From positions 62,001-126,000 of the forward strand of contig NZ_JAUSTY010000006.1 in the NCBI RefSeq assembly GCF_030813115.1: a stretch of 64,000 bases of DNA, read 5' to 3'. Positions 10,248 to 18,123 of the stretch are shown here, in pieces; position 1 is the stretch's first letter; each line of letters opens with the position of its first letter. The position numbers and the translations under genes were made by a program. The stretch is from Bacillus horti (GTDB lineage Bacteria > Bacillota > Bacilli > Caldalkalibacillales > JCM-10596). The notes below the pieces were generated by a model that saw only the letters and a program-made list of their open reading frames with translations, did no database searches and was not told the origin of the DNA.

Positions 10248-10412
10248 ATGAAAAAAGGATTACTGTTGATCACTTCACTAGCTCTAACCTTGGTTATAGT
10301 GGTTTCAAGTAGTAGCTCTGCAGAAGCATCACGCCCTGGTATAACGATCTTTCCTACTATAGCAGATGCTCCAACCATTCAATCTCCTGGTATCACTATT
10401 TTTCCAAAATAA
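10248..10412 (+). CDS. AimP-like signalling pro-peptide with duplicated PGITIFP
   Basis: 54-aa secreted peptide precursor. A lysine-start signal peptide (MKKGLLLITSLALTLVIVV) leads to a type-I cleavage site after AEA (residue 27). The remaining 27 residues contain PGITIFP at 30-36 and again at 47-53, separated by a 10-residue linker; the second copy ends one lysine before the stop. The copies differ at five nucleotide positions, all synonymous. GAAGGGGG lies nine bases before the ATG. Position directly after the AimR-like gene, size and architecture match aimP/Phr-type precursors, which are exported, trimmed and re-imported by oligopeptide permease. The exact mature form (heptapeptide or shorter) is unknown. 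Confidence 0.82.
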   Translation: MKKGLLLITSLALTLVIVVSSSSSAEASRPGITIFPTIADAPTIQSPGITIFPK

Positions 10413-10465
10413 TTGTTGATAGCGTAAATGGGGATGTGGTTTTCTTGATCATATCAGCTTTGATA

Positions 10466-10496
10466 GGGTGAATGTCACTGTGGCATTCACCCTTTT
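10466..10496 (+). terminator. Terminator between the pro-peptide and the epimerase gene
   Basis: Perfect 9-bp stem GGGTGAATG (10466-10474) and CATTCACCC (10484-10492), 9-base loop, then TTTT. It ends the receptor/pro-peptide transcript, or could be a control point for read-through into the sugar genes. Confidence 0.85.
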
Positions 10497-10534
10497 CGTG
10501 ATCTTTTTGCAATGAAGAATTTCCCAATTTCTTC

Positions 10535-10563
10535 TTGACAATAAAAAAAGTACAACATACCAT
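10535..10563 (+). promoter_or_regulatory. Predicted promoter of the epimerase gene
   Basis: Perfect -35 TTGACA (10535-10540), 17-bp spacer, weak -10 TACCAT (10558-10563), located between the terminator and the epimerase start. The poor -10 would suit activator dependence. Confidence 0.5.
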
Positions 10564-10571
10564 TAAAACTA

Positions 10572-10593
10572 ATAAAGTTATCGATAAAGTTAT
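10572..10593. promoter_or_regulatory. Tandem 10-bp direct repeat, putative operator
   Basis: ATAAAGTTAT occurs twice (10572-10581 and 10584-10593) separated by CG, so that TTATCGATAA (10578-10587) is also a perfect palindrome with a central CG, as in LacI-family operators. It lies just after the expected transcription start and before the RBS of the epimerase gene. Candidate binders are the LacI protein at 11892 or the AimR-like protein. Confidence 0.5.
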
Positions 10594-10613
10594 AGAAAGA
10601 AAGGATATTTTGA

Positions 10614-11798
10614 ATGGAAGCAACTATTGAAAAATTGATGAATGAAACTAGAGCTGAACTTATTGAACACATTTTACCTTTTTGGATGAGTCTTAAGGAT
10701 GAACAATATGGTGGTTATTACGGAAGAGTTGACTATCAGCTGAACGTTGACAGAATTGCTCCGAAGGGAGGAATAGCAGCTGCTCGATTGCTATGGACAT
10801 TTTCTTCTGTTTACCGTTCTTTATATGATGAAAAGTATCTGCTTCATGCACAGCATGCCTATCATTTTTTAGTAGATAGGTTTATAGATCAAGAGTATGG
10901 CGGACTCTTTTGGATGGTGGATCATAAAGGAGAAGCCATTGATAACGACAAACATATTTACACACAAGCCTTTGCAGTCTATGCGCTTAGTGAGTATTAT
11001 TTAGCTACTTCAGATCCAATGGCCTTAGAGCACGCCATAAAGCTTTTTGAACTAATTGAAGAAGTTGGCTATAATCCTGTGAAGAATGCATATAAAGAAC
11101 AGTTCACTAGAAAGTGGGAAGAGATTCCTAATGATAAAATAGGAGACGAATTTATGGCTCCTATTACTACAAATACTCATTTACATATCTTAGAGGCGTA
11201 TACAACTCTTTATAGGGCATATCCAGATGAGCGTGTTAAAGAACGTTTAACAAATCTGATCAAGATTTTTTATGAAAAGATTTATGATCGGACTGCTAAG
11301 TGTTTTCATGTTTTCTTTGATCAAAATTGGAAGGCGATAGGAAATATTAAATCCTATGGACATGATATTGAAACAAGCTGGTTAATTGATGAAGCATTAG
11401 AGGCGATAAGCCTTGAGGATGAGCGCTATCATCAGCTTGTTGTCGATGTAGCTTACAATATCGCAGATATCGCTATATTACCAGATGGCACAATAGCTAA
11501 TGAAGAGCGTGATGGAAAACTGGATAAAACAAAGGTTTGGTGGGGTCAAACTGAGGCAATGATTGGCTTTACAAATGCTTTTCAACGAACAAATGATCAA
11601 CGATTTCTAGGGCTTGTTGAAGGAATATGGGATTATGTGCAAAATCATTTGATTGACCAGCGTCCTAACGGTGAATGGTATTGGTCTATTGAGGCAGATG
11701 GTCAGCCTACAGCACGCGATATAGTAGAGCCATGGAAATGTCCCTATCATAACGTTAGATTTTGTCTTGAAGTTATGAGGAGGCTAGGGAATGATTGA
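10614..11798 (+). CDS. Cellobiose 2-epimerase-like (AGE superfamily) enzyme
   Basis: 394-aa cytoplasmic (alpha/alpha)6-barrel enzyme of the N-acylglucosamine 2-epimerase superfamily. The motifs SYGHDIETSWL, VWWGQTEAM and WKCPYHNVRFCLE are those of cellobiose or mannobiose 2-epimerases, with the two catalytic histidines visible in GHD and PYHN; the length also fits. Such enzymes invert C2 of the reducing-end sugar of a beta-1,4-disaccharide. AAAGGA lies before the ATG. It heads a sugar gene group (LacI, ROK kinase, CE7 esterase), which suggests beta-mannan, glucan or xylan oligosaccharide use, though no glycosidase or transporter is in the group. Confidence 0.85.
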   Translation: MEATIEKLMNETRAELIEHILPFWMSLKDEQYGGYYGRVDYQLNVDRIAPKGGIAAARLLWTFSSVYRSLYDEKYLLHAQHAYHFLVDRFIDQEYGGLFWMVDHKGEAIDNDKHIYTQAFAVYALSEYYLATSDPMALEHAIKLFELIEEVGYNPVKNAYKEQFTRKWEEIPNDKIGDEFMAPITTNTHLHILEAYTTLYRAYPDERVKERLTNLIKIFYEKIYDRTAKCFHVFFDQNWKAIGNIKSYGHDIETSWLIDEALEAISLEDERYHQLVVDVAYNIADIAILPDGTIANEERDGKLDKTKVWWGQTEAMIGFTNAFQRTNDQRFLGLVEGIWDYVQNHLIDQRPNGEWYWSIEADGQPTARDIVEPWKCPYHNVRFCLEVMRRLGND

Positions 11799-11891
11799 GC
11801 GAAGTGAACTTATATCCCGAAATCTAAAGCTGTTAAATAAAAGCTAGCTTTGTAAGGGCTAAATGGGAGTATTTTTTTGTGGAGGATATAA

Positions 11892-12911
11892 ATGAAATCA
11901 AATGTGACAATGAAGGATATTGCTGATCAATTGGGTGTAAGTAGTGTTACTGTCTCAAAGGCACTTAATGATAAAGAAGGGGTAAGCGTAGAGCTTAAAG
12001 CAAAAATTAAGCAGGTCGCTGAAGGTATGGGATATCGCTATAACACGTTAGCTAAGCAAATGAAGGAGGGATTAACCTATAACGTTGGAGTCATTATACC
12101 AGAACGATTTACGGGTCTAACTCAAACACAATCCTTCTATTTAAATATGTACCAAAGTATTGCAAAGGAATTAGAAAAGTCCGGCTACTATGGCATTTTA
12201 CATATTTTAAATCGAGCAGATGAGGATAAACTGAATCTACCACGTATCTACAACGAAAAACGAGTAGATGCTTTTATATTTTTAGGACAAATCAATAAGA
12301 CTTATATTGAAAAATTACAGGATGTAGAAATTCCAAAAATCTTTCTAGACTTTTATGATGAACAAGCTGATATTGATGCAGTGATTACGGATAACTTTTA
12401 CGGAGCTTATGAAATGACTAACTATTTGATAAAGCATGGTCATAGAGAAATAGGTTTTGTAGGGAATTTATATTCAACAAGTAGTATTCAGGATCGTTTC
12501 TTAGGATTCTATAAATCATTACTAGAGCATAAGATAGAGCTCAATTATGCCTATGTTATCAAAGATCGCAATGAACACGGAGCCTTTATTGATTTAGAGC
12601 TGCCCGATAAGCTACCATCAGCGTTTGTATGTAACTGTGATCAGGTTGCTCATCATCTAGTAAATAAGCTGAAGGTGTTAGGTTATAGAATTCCAGAAGA
12701 TTGCTCTATCGTTGGCTTTGATAATGACATATATGCCACGATAACGGAGCCAAGTCTTACAACCATTGAAGTAAATATCCAAGAGATGGCTAAACAAACA
12801 ACTAAATCTATTGTTGAGAAAATACAGAATAACAACCAGTCCTTTGGGCGAATCTCGGTAAAGGGTAAGCTTATTTACAGAAATTCTGTAACGAAAGTAG
12901 CAGAAAGGTAA
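11892..12911 (+). CDS. LacI family transcriptional regulator
   Basis: 339-aa repressor-type regulator. Residues 6-50 form the LacI helix-turn-helix plus hinge (MKDIADQLGVSSVTVSKALN), followed by a periplasmic-binding-like sugar-sensing domain with the usual ending (CSIVGFDNDIYATITEPSLTTIEVN). GGAGGATAT precedes the ATG. Placed between the epimerase and kinase genes, it probably represses this sugar cluster; the palindrome TTATCGATAA before the epimerase is a plausible site. Effector unknown. Confidence 0.92.
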   Translation: MKSNVTMKDIADQLGVSSVTVSKALNDKEGVSVELKAKIKQVAEGMGYRYNTLAKQMKEGLTYNVGVIIPERFTGLTQTQSFYLNMYQSIAKELEKSGYYGILHILNRADEDKLNLPRIYNEKRVDAFIFLGQINKTYIEKLQDVEIPKIFLDFYDEQADIDAVITDNFYGAYEMTNYLIKHGHREIGFVGNLYSTSSIQDRFLGFYKSLLEHKIELNYAYVIKDRNEHGAFIDLELPDKLPSAFVCNCDQVAHHLVNKLKVLGYRIPEDCSIVGFDNDIYATITEPSLTTIEVNIQEMAKQTTKSIVEKIQNNNQSFGRISVKGKLIYRNSVTKVAER

Positions 12912-12932
12912 GGGAGTTGATTAGGATAAACT

Positions 12933-13040
12933 ATGTTGCGAATAGATTTAACTGTAGACAAAGAGACATTACCTACAGTATTGAATGCAGATGATTTTAA
13001 ACAACAGCTTATCGTCCGTAGCCTTTATGATTTAGCATAA
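12933..13040 (+). CDS. Possible small ORF, 35 aa
   Basis: Open frame MLRIDLTVDKETLPTVLNAD and on to SLYDLA, filling the 156-bp gap between LacI and the ROK kinase in the same direction. There is no convincing ribosome site and I recognise no family. It could be the leftover end of a lost enzyme gene of the cluster or a real small protein; support is weak. Confidence 0.25.
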   Translation: MLRIDLTVDKETLPTVLNADDFKQQLIVRSLYDLA

Positions 13041-13067
13041 GATTAACCAAAAATAAGGAGAACGTAA

Positions 13068-13955
13068 ATGGCAGGAAGAATTGGTGTGGATCTAGGGGGA
13101 ACTAATGTCAGAGTAGCCCTTGTTAATGATCAAGGTACTGTATTAGCTAGTCACTCAGAGAAGACTGAGGCTGAAAAAGGACCAGATTATATTATCGCTA
13201 AAATAATTAATATGATCGACAGGTATAAGAAAAAAGAGCCCATCAGAGGAATAGGGATAGGAGCACCTGGTCCACTAAACGCTAAAAAGGGTTTAATTTT
13301 AAACCCGCCTAATCTACCAGGATGGGATCATATTCCTCTTGTTCAAAAGCTAGAGAAGCATTTCCAAACGTCAGTAGTCTTAGATAACGACGCCAATGTG
13401 GCAGCTCTAGCTGAAGCTAAGGTAGGGAGTGGACAGGGCTATGAAAGTGTATTTTATCTTACGGTAAGCACAGGAATCGGTGGAGGATTTGTGATTAACG
13501 ATAGGATTTACAGCGGGGCTCATGGCTATGCTGCTGAGATTGGCAACATGATTATTGATCCTAGCGGCTATAAGCACGCAAATATGAATCAAGGCTCATG
13601 GGAAAGCCTGGCTAGTGGTACAGCTATTGCACGGCAAGCTTTGAAGGAATTTGGTCACACAGGGGGAACAAAAGAAGTATTTACTCTTGCTCAAGAGGGT
13701 CATGAATCAGCCGTTAAAATTGTGCATCAAACGGTAGATTATTTAGCTATGGGGATAGCCAATATTGCTCATACGATTGACCCTGATGTTTTTGTGTTAG
13801 GGGGAGGCGTTATGAATTCCAAAACACTAATCTTAGAGCCTTTAAAGCAAAAGGTAAAAGAGTATGTTTACCCTGAGCTTGCTGAGTCCATTCATATTGT
13901 ACACGCTTCATTAGAAGATCAGGCAGGAGTAGTCGGTGCAGCATTACTAATCTGA
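13068..13955 (+). CDS. ROK family sugar kinase lacking the zinc site
   Basis: 295-aa ROK-fold kinase that should phosphorylate glucose or a related hexose with ATP. The N-terminal phosphate loop (GVDLGGTNVRVALV), the catalytic DNDANVAALAE and the second nucleotide loop (STGIGGGFV) are all present. The ROK zinc motif CxCGxxGCxE is absent: the segment reads HANMNQGSWESLASG, and the preceding histidine ligand (usual EIGH) is EIGN. The fold may be stabilised without metal. RBS AAGGAG precedes the ATG. It sits between LacI and the CE7 esterase, so its substrate is probably a sugar released in this pathway. Confidence 0.88.
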   Translation: MAGRIGVDLGGTNVRVALVNDQGTVLASHSEKTEAEKGPDYIIAKIINMIDRYKKKEPIRGIGIGAPGPLNAKKGLILNPPNLPGWDHIPLVQKLEKHFQTSVVLDNDANVAALAEAKVGSGQGYESVFYLTVSTGIGGGFVINDRIYSGAHGYAAEIGNMIIDPSGYKHANMNQGSWESLASGTAIARQALKEFGHTGGTKEVFTLAQEGHESAVKIVHQTVDYLAMGIANIAHTIDPDVFVLGGGVMNSKTLILEPLKQKVKEYVYPELAESIHIVHASLEDQAGVVGAALLI

Positions 13956-13973
13956 CATGATGGAGGGAAATCT

Positions 13974-14933
13974 ATGTATAATGATATGTCTTTGGAAGGC
14001 TTGAGGTCCTATCAAGGAAGTAGTCCAAAACCTACAGATTTTGATAGCTATTGGTCACGAGCACTTAAGGAGTTAGATGAGCAATCATTAGAGTACGAGC
14101 ATATTCCAGCAAATATTCAAACAGATGTTGCTGAGTGCTTTCACCTTTACTTTACTGGAGTGGGAGGAGCAAGAGTGTATGCTAAGCTCGTCAAGCCCAA
14201 GCAGATTAAAGAGCATAGGCGAGGAATCGTCATGTTCCACGGTTACTCGGGGAATAGTGGTGATTGGTTTGATAAAATTGCTTATGCAGCCCAAGGCTTT
14301 ACCGTTATGGCGCTAGACTGTAGAGGTCAAGGTGGTCTATCTGAGGATAATTTACCTGTTAAAGGAACAACCCTTAGAGGACATATTATTAGAGGAATTG
14401 ATAATCCTGATCCTTACCATCTTTATTTTCGCTATGTATTCCTAGATACGGCTCAAGCTGTACGGATACTAATGAGCATGGAGGATGTAGATGAGGATAG
14501 AGTTGGCGTAATGGGGGCTTCTCAAGGAGGGGCTTTAGCGATTGCCAGTGCTGCTCTCGAACCAAGAATCAAAATGGTTGCGGCTACCTATCCTTTTCTA
14601 TCAGATTATAAGAGAATGTATGAGCTTGATATTAAATCTTCCGCGTATGCTGAATTAGTAGATTACTTTAAGTTTTTTGACCCGTTACACGAAAGAGAGA
14701 AAGAGGTTTTTGAACGCTTAGGGTATATCGATATACAGAACTTAGCTGATCGTATAACAGCTGAGGTCTTATGGATTACCGGTTTAACTGATCTTAGCTG
14801 TCCACCATCAACACAATTTGCTGCATACAATAAGATAAGGTCAAAGAAGGAAATGCTTATCTATCATGAGTATGGCCATGAATTTATTCGTGGTGCAGGT
14901 GATCAAATCCTACAAAAAATGCTCACATTGTAA
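13974..14933 (+). CDS. CE7 acetyl xylan esterase / cephalosporin-C deacetylase
   Basis: 319-aa alpha/beta-hydrolase of carbohydrate esterase family 7, which removes acetyl groups from acetylated xylo-oligosaccharides and cephalosporins. The nucleophile is in GASQGG, the oxyanion region around DCRGQGG is present, the acid lies in ITGLTDLSCPP and the histidine in HEYGHEF. There is no signal peptide, so it acts on imported oligosaccharides. The gene starts 19 bp after the ROK kinase with GGAGGGAAA, and is probably co-transcribed. Length matches the family (about 320 aa). Confidence 0.92.
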   Translation: MYNDMSLEGLRSYQGSSPKPTDFDSYWSRALKELDEQSLEYEHIPANIQTDVAECFHLYFTGVGGARVYAKLVKPKQIKEHRRGIVMFHGYSGNSGDWFDKIAYAAQGFTVMALDCRGQGGLSEDNLPVKGTTLRGHIIRGIDNPDPYHLYFRYVFLDTAQAVRILMSMEDVDEDRVGVMGASQGGALAIASAALEPRIKMVAATYPFLSDYKRMYELDIKSSAYAELVDYFKFFDPLHEREKEVFERLGYIDIQNLADRITAEVLWITGLTDLSCPPSTQFAAYNKIRSKKEMLIYHEYGHEFIRGAGDQILQKMLTL

Positions 14934-15067
14934 TTGATTCAATAGGCTGGTTTACATCATTCAGAATAGGTGTTTTTTACTGATTAATCCAACAATGTGG
15001 AAGAATTAGTGATACAATAGAGTAGAACTGAGGAAAAATCTTATATAAGATAAAGGAGAACGACAGA

Positions 15068-16102
15068 ATGGATCAAAAAGCAGTCATAGAAAACAATGTT
15101 CTAGAAGCTAGAGAAAAAGTTGACTTCTCCGGTGTCGTAATAGCTAAAGAAAAAGGTGAGGTTTTATTTGAAGCTGGTTTTGGATACGCAAATAGAGCGG
15201 AGGAAACATCGAACGAGTTACGTACTAGGTTCGGTATTGCCTCAGGATGTAAGCTTTTTACAGCTATCAGTATTTGTCAGCTTGTAGATGCAGGAAAGCT
15301 TTCCTTTGATACAAAGCTTAAGGATTGCTTGGATGTTTCTTTTCCTGCTTTCGACCCCAACGTAACCGTTCACCAACTACTGACACATAGCTCTGGAGTT
15401 CCAGATTACTTTGATGAAGAGGTCATGGATGACTTTGAGGATCTTTGGAAACAACAGCCCATGTATCTATTAAGAGAACTAAAGGACTTCTTACCGTTGT
15501 TCCAGAATGAGGAGATGAAAGGGAAGCCTGGTGAGGAGTTTTCCTATAATAATTCAGGATACATTTTATTAGGGCTTATTATTGAACAGCAAACAGGGGT
15601 AAGCTTTACAGACTATGTAGAGAAAAATGTATTCGAGCCTAGTGGGATGGAGAACTCAGGTTATTTCTCAATGGATCGGCTACCTAGGCATACAGCACTT
15701 GGTTATATAGATGAAGAAGATGGAACGTGGAGAACAAACACGTATGCTCTTCCTGTAAAAGGTGGATCAGATGGAGGGGCTTATGTGACAGCACCTGATA
15801 TGATTCTACTTTGGGAGGCTTTGCTAGAGCATAAGCTTCTAAGTAAGAAAATGACGGAAACTCTTTTACAGCCTCATATTGTGGCTGACGAAGAGGAAGG
15901 GGAGTATTACGGATACGGAGTTTGGATTGAGAAGCGGGATAACGACATTGCCAAGTATCATGTTATGGGCTATGACCCTGGCGTTTGCTTCCATTCAGCC
16001 TTCTATCCTCAAACAGGTCTAAAGGTTGTCGTTGCTTCCAATAAAGGAGAGGGAGCATATACGGTAAACAACGCTATTGAAGAGGCGCTTTTTGGTGACT
16101 AG
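15068..16102 (+). CDS. Serine beta-lactamase-like hydrolase, cytoplasmic
   Basis: 344-aa serine hydrolase of the class C beta-lactamase/PBP-like family without a signal peptide. The SxxK motif is SGCK (about residue 60) and YxN is YNN; the region LPVKGGSDGGAYVTAPD is typical of the family. Lack of an export signal makes a cell-wall role unlikely; related proteins are esterases or peptidases. It is a separate unit with AAGGAGAACG before the ATG and a terminator after it. It is not a close paralogue of the membrane-anchored enzyme at 3334. Substrate unknown. Confidence 0.85.
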   Translation: MDQKAVIENNVLEAREKVDFSGVVIAKEKGEVLFEAGFGYANRAEETSNELRTRFGIASGCKLFTAISICQLVDAGKLSFDTKLKDCLDVSFPAFDPNVTVHQLLTHSSGVPDYFDEEVMDDFEDLWKQQPMYLLRELKDFLPLFQNEEMKGKPGEEFSYNNSGYILLGLIIEQQTGVSFTDYVEKNVFEPSGMENSGYFSMDRLPRHTALGYIDEEDGTWRTNTYALPVKGGSDGGAYVTAPDMILLWEALLEHKLLSKKMTETLLQPHIVADEEEGEYYGYGVWIEKRDNDIAKYHVMGYDPGVCFHSAFYPQTGLKVVVASNKGEGAYTVNNAIEEALFGD

Positions 16103-16166
16103 TTAGCTGTAGAATTTCGGTATGACATTGTATAAGTGTTACGTTTAATGTTTATTAAATTGAGAG

Positions 16167-16209
16167 AAACCATAGCACCGCTGGATATGTAGCGATGCTA
16201 TGGTTTTTT
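16167..16209 (+). terminator. Rho-independent terminator
   Basis: AAACCATAGCA and TGCTATGGTTTTTT pair around a CGCT-AGCG inner stem, followed by T residues; the A run on the other side may also serve the convergent GntR gene. Confidence 0.85.
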
Positions 16210-16249
16210 GTATGCTCTGATTTATAATTTAGCTTTGTTTTAATATAGC

Positions 16250-16978
16250 TTACTCCCCGTAGATTCGTTCTACCACAAATTTGGAGCGATCTCCACGAAA
16301 TACAGCAAAGGAGTATTCAATGGGAATATGATCATTTGAAAGTGTAATTGTTTCGACCGCTAAGCAGGGTGTTCCTACGCTTATGTTTAAATGACCACTG
16401 ATCGTTTCATCAGCTAATATGGGTTCAACTGTTTCTATCGTTTTGCCAACCGTAACGTGGTATTTGCTTTTTAATAACTGGAACAGGGATCCACTGCTTT
16501 CCTCCTTGTTCAGTCCAGGCGCAATTTTCCAGGGAATGTAGGATTCCACATATTGAAGAGGCTCTTGACTGGCAGACCTTAGTCGAACAAGCTTCGTAAG
16601 CGGGTCTTTCTCTTGGAGATTTAGTGCTTGTGCCATTGCCTGTGAAGCAGGTTGAACCTGAAGATCAATAACTATAGTTTCTGGCTCGAGTCCTTGATCA
16701 ATCATTTGTTCAGCAAAGCCTTTGTTTGAGGTTGTTAAGGATTGCTCAATTTTTGATCTTGAAACAAAGGTTCCTTTTCCTTGTCTACGATAAATACGAC
16801 CCTCCAATTCAAGCTGCTGTAGGGCTATACGGATAGTGGTTCTACTGACATCAAACATATTACAGAATTCAGCTTCCGTTGGCAGCTTTTCATCTGGTTG
16901 GTACTTTCCTGACTTAATCATTTCTACTATCTTTGACTTCGTTACGGCGTATAGAGCTTCTTGATCAGGATTTTTCAA
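16250..16978 (-). CDS. GntR/HutC family regulator, NagR-like
   Basis: 242-aa regulator. Residues 8-70 are a GntR winged helix-turn-helix (EAEFCNMFDVSRTTIRIALQ) and residues 95-235 a UTRA effector domain. The chosen TTG start (16978) has AGGGGG eight bases upstream; the frame extends upstream to 17020 but that stretch (MCICLFYFVLGG) lacks an RBS. It is divergent from nagB, and the shared region carries two TTGT-N4-ACAA palindromes, so it is very likely the amino-sugar repressor responding to glucosamine-6-phosphate or N-acetylglucosamine-6-phosphate, as known for NagR. Confidence 0.88.
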   Translation of the reverse strand: MKNPDQEALYAVTKSKIVEMIKSGKYQPDEKLPTEAEFCNMFDVSRTTIRIALQQLELEGRIYRRQGKGTFVSRSKIEQSLTTSNKGFAEQMIDQGLEPETIVIDLQVQPASQAMAQALNLQEKDPLTKLVRLRSASQEPLQYVESYIPWKIAPGLNKEESSGSLFQLLKSKYHVTVGKTIETVEPILADETISGHLNISVGTPCLAVETITLSNDHIPIEYSFAVFRGDRSKFVVERIYGE

Positions 16979-17023
16979 CGTTTTTCCCCCTAAAACAAAG
17001 TAAAATAAACAAATACACACTAT

Positions 17024-17068
17024 TTGTTATAACAAGTATATGGTATAATAAATTTGTAGTAACAAATT
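17024..17068. promoter_or_regulatory. Paired GntR operators around the nagB promoter
   Basis: Two palindromes centred 30 bp apart: TTGTTATAACAA (17024-17035, perfect) and AATTTGT-AGTA-ACAAATT (17051-17068, perfect 7-bp arms). Both share TTGT-N4-ACAA. They flank TATAAT (17044-17049) preceded by TG, an extended -10, so a repressor bound at both sites would block nagB transcription. Confidence 0.7.
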
Positions 17069-17208
17069 AAAGAAAGGTTATTACATGTGTTGTTTTTGAT
17101 AAAAATGGATGTTTCTTTCATTATCTATCAATGAAATAAAAAAATAAAGACAGGCAATAAGAATATCTGATGTCATGAGACTGGATGACAGAACTAGGGG
17201 GTCAAATT

Positions 17209-17955
17209 ATGCAAATAAAAGTATTAGATCATTATACAGAGCTAAGTAAGCAAGCAGCTCATATTGTTATTGATACTATTTCAAGAAAAGAGGATAGTGT
17301 GTTAGGATTACCTACTGGAGGTACACCCGAAGGCATGTATAAGGAGCTAGTAGAGCAGTACAAAAATGGTGAGATTAGCTTTTCACAGGTGACAGCCTTT
17401 AATCTAGATGAATATATTGGGATTCCACAGAATCATACTCAAAGCTATTATACATTTATGCAAGAGAAGCTTTACTCCCATATAGATATTGATTCAAAGC
17501 AGACACATATTCCTAGTGGAGAAGCAACGAATTTAGAGCTAGAATGTAGTCGATATGAAAAGTTAATTGATCAAGCTGGACAGTTAGACTTACTTATCAT
17601 CGGTATAGGAACAAATGGTCATATTGGCTTCAATGAACCTGGAGCGGATATTCAGGCAACAACTTCCGTTGTCCATCTAGCTCAAAGCACGATTGAAGCG
17701 AATGCAAGATTTTTTGATCGAATCGAAGAGGTTCCAAAACAAGCGATCACAATGGGGTTAGGTACAATGATTAACAAAAGCAAGCATATCCTCTTGTTAG
17801 CTAGTGGGAAGCAAAAAGCAGAAATTATTCAGCAATTACTTACTTCTCAAGAGGTAAAATCTGAGCTGCCTGCATCTGTACTCCATCTTCATCAGAACGT
17901 AACGATTTTATTAGATCGTGAGGCAGCTTCTTTATGGGAGAGAATTAGCGTATAG
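17209..17955 (+). CDS. nagB: Glucosamine-6-phosphate deaminase
   Basis: 248-aa cytoplasmic enzyme converting glucosamine-6-phosphate to fructose-6-phosphate and ammonia. The N-terminal GLPTGGTPEGMY phosphate loop, the catalytic-loop NLDEYIG and the signature LLIIGIGTNGHIGFNEPG are present. The ATG at 17209 follows AGGGGG and aligns with Bacillus NagB starts; an in-frame ATG at 17185 would add eight residues. Divergent from the NagR-like repressor and ending in a terminator. nagA is not in this window. Confidence 0.95.
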   Translation: MQIKVLDHYTELSKQAAHIVIDTISRKEDSVLGLPTGGTPEGMYKELVEQYKNGEISFSQVTAFNLDEYIGIPQNHTQSYYTFMQEKLYSHIDIDSKQTHIPSGEATNLELECSRYEKLIDQAGQLDLLIIGIGTNGHIGFNEPGADIQATTSVVHLAQSTIEANARFFDRIEEVPKQAITMGLGTMINKSKHILLLASGKQKAEIIQQLLTSQEVKSELPASVLHLHQNVTILLDREAASLWERISV

Positions 17956-17977
17956 TATTCACAATGATAATATAGAG

Positions 17978-18007
17978 ACAGGTCAAAGAATACTTGACCT
18001 GTTTTTT
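17978..18007 (+). terminator. nagB terminator
   Basis: ACAGGTCAA and TTGACCTGT form a perfect 9-bp stem with a short loop followed by six T residues. Confidence 0.9.
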
Positions 18008-18123
18008 AACGTTTAAGAAAGTATACAATTTGATACTCTGTTGTCTTCAATATACTTTCTGACGGCAGGACATAGGACGACTTGCAACTTTAGGTGTTTA
18101 TCGTCCCTTGCGTACTTTTGTGT

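Noticed and set aside
9075-10412. Reading the AimR-like pair as part of an intact prophage
   Set aside because: No integrase, repressor, structural or lysis gene lies in the flanking 9 kb on the left or 50 kb on the right; neighbours are metabolic genes.
16979-17020. N-terminal extension MCICLFYFVLGG of the GntR regulator
   Set aside because: It covers the RBS of the TTG start at 16978 and is absent from NagR-like proteins.
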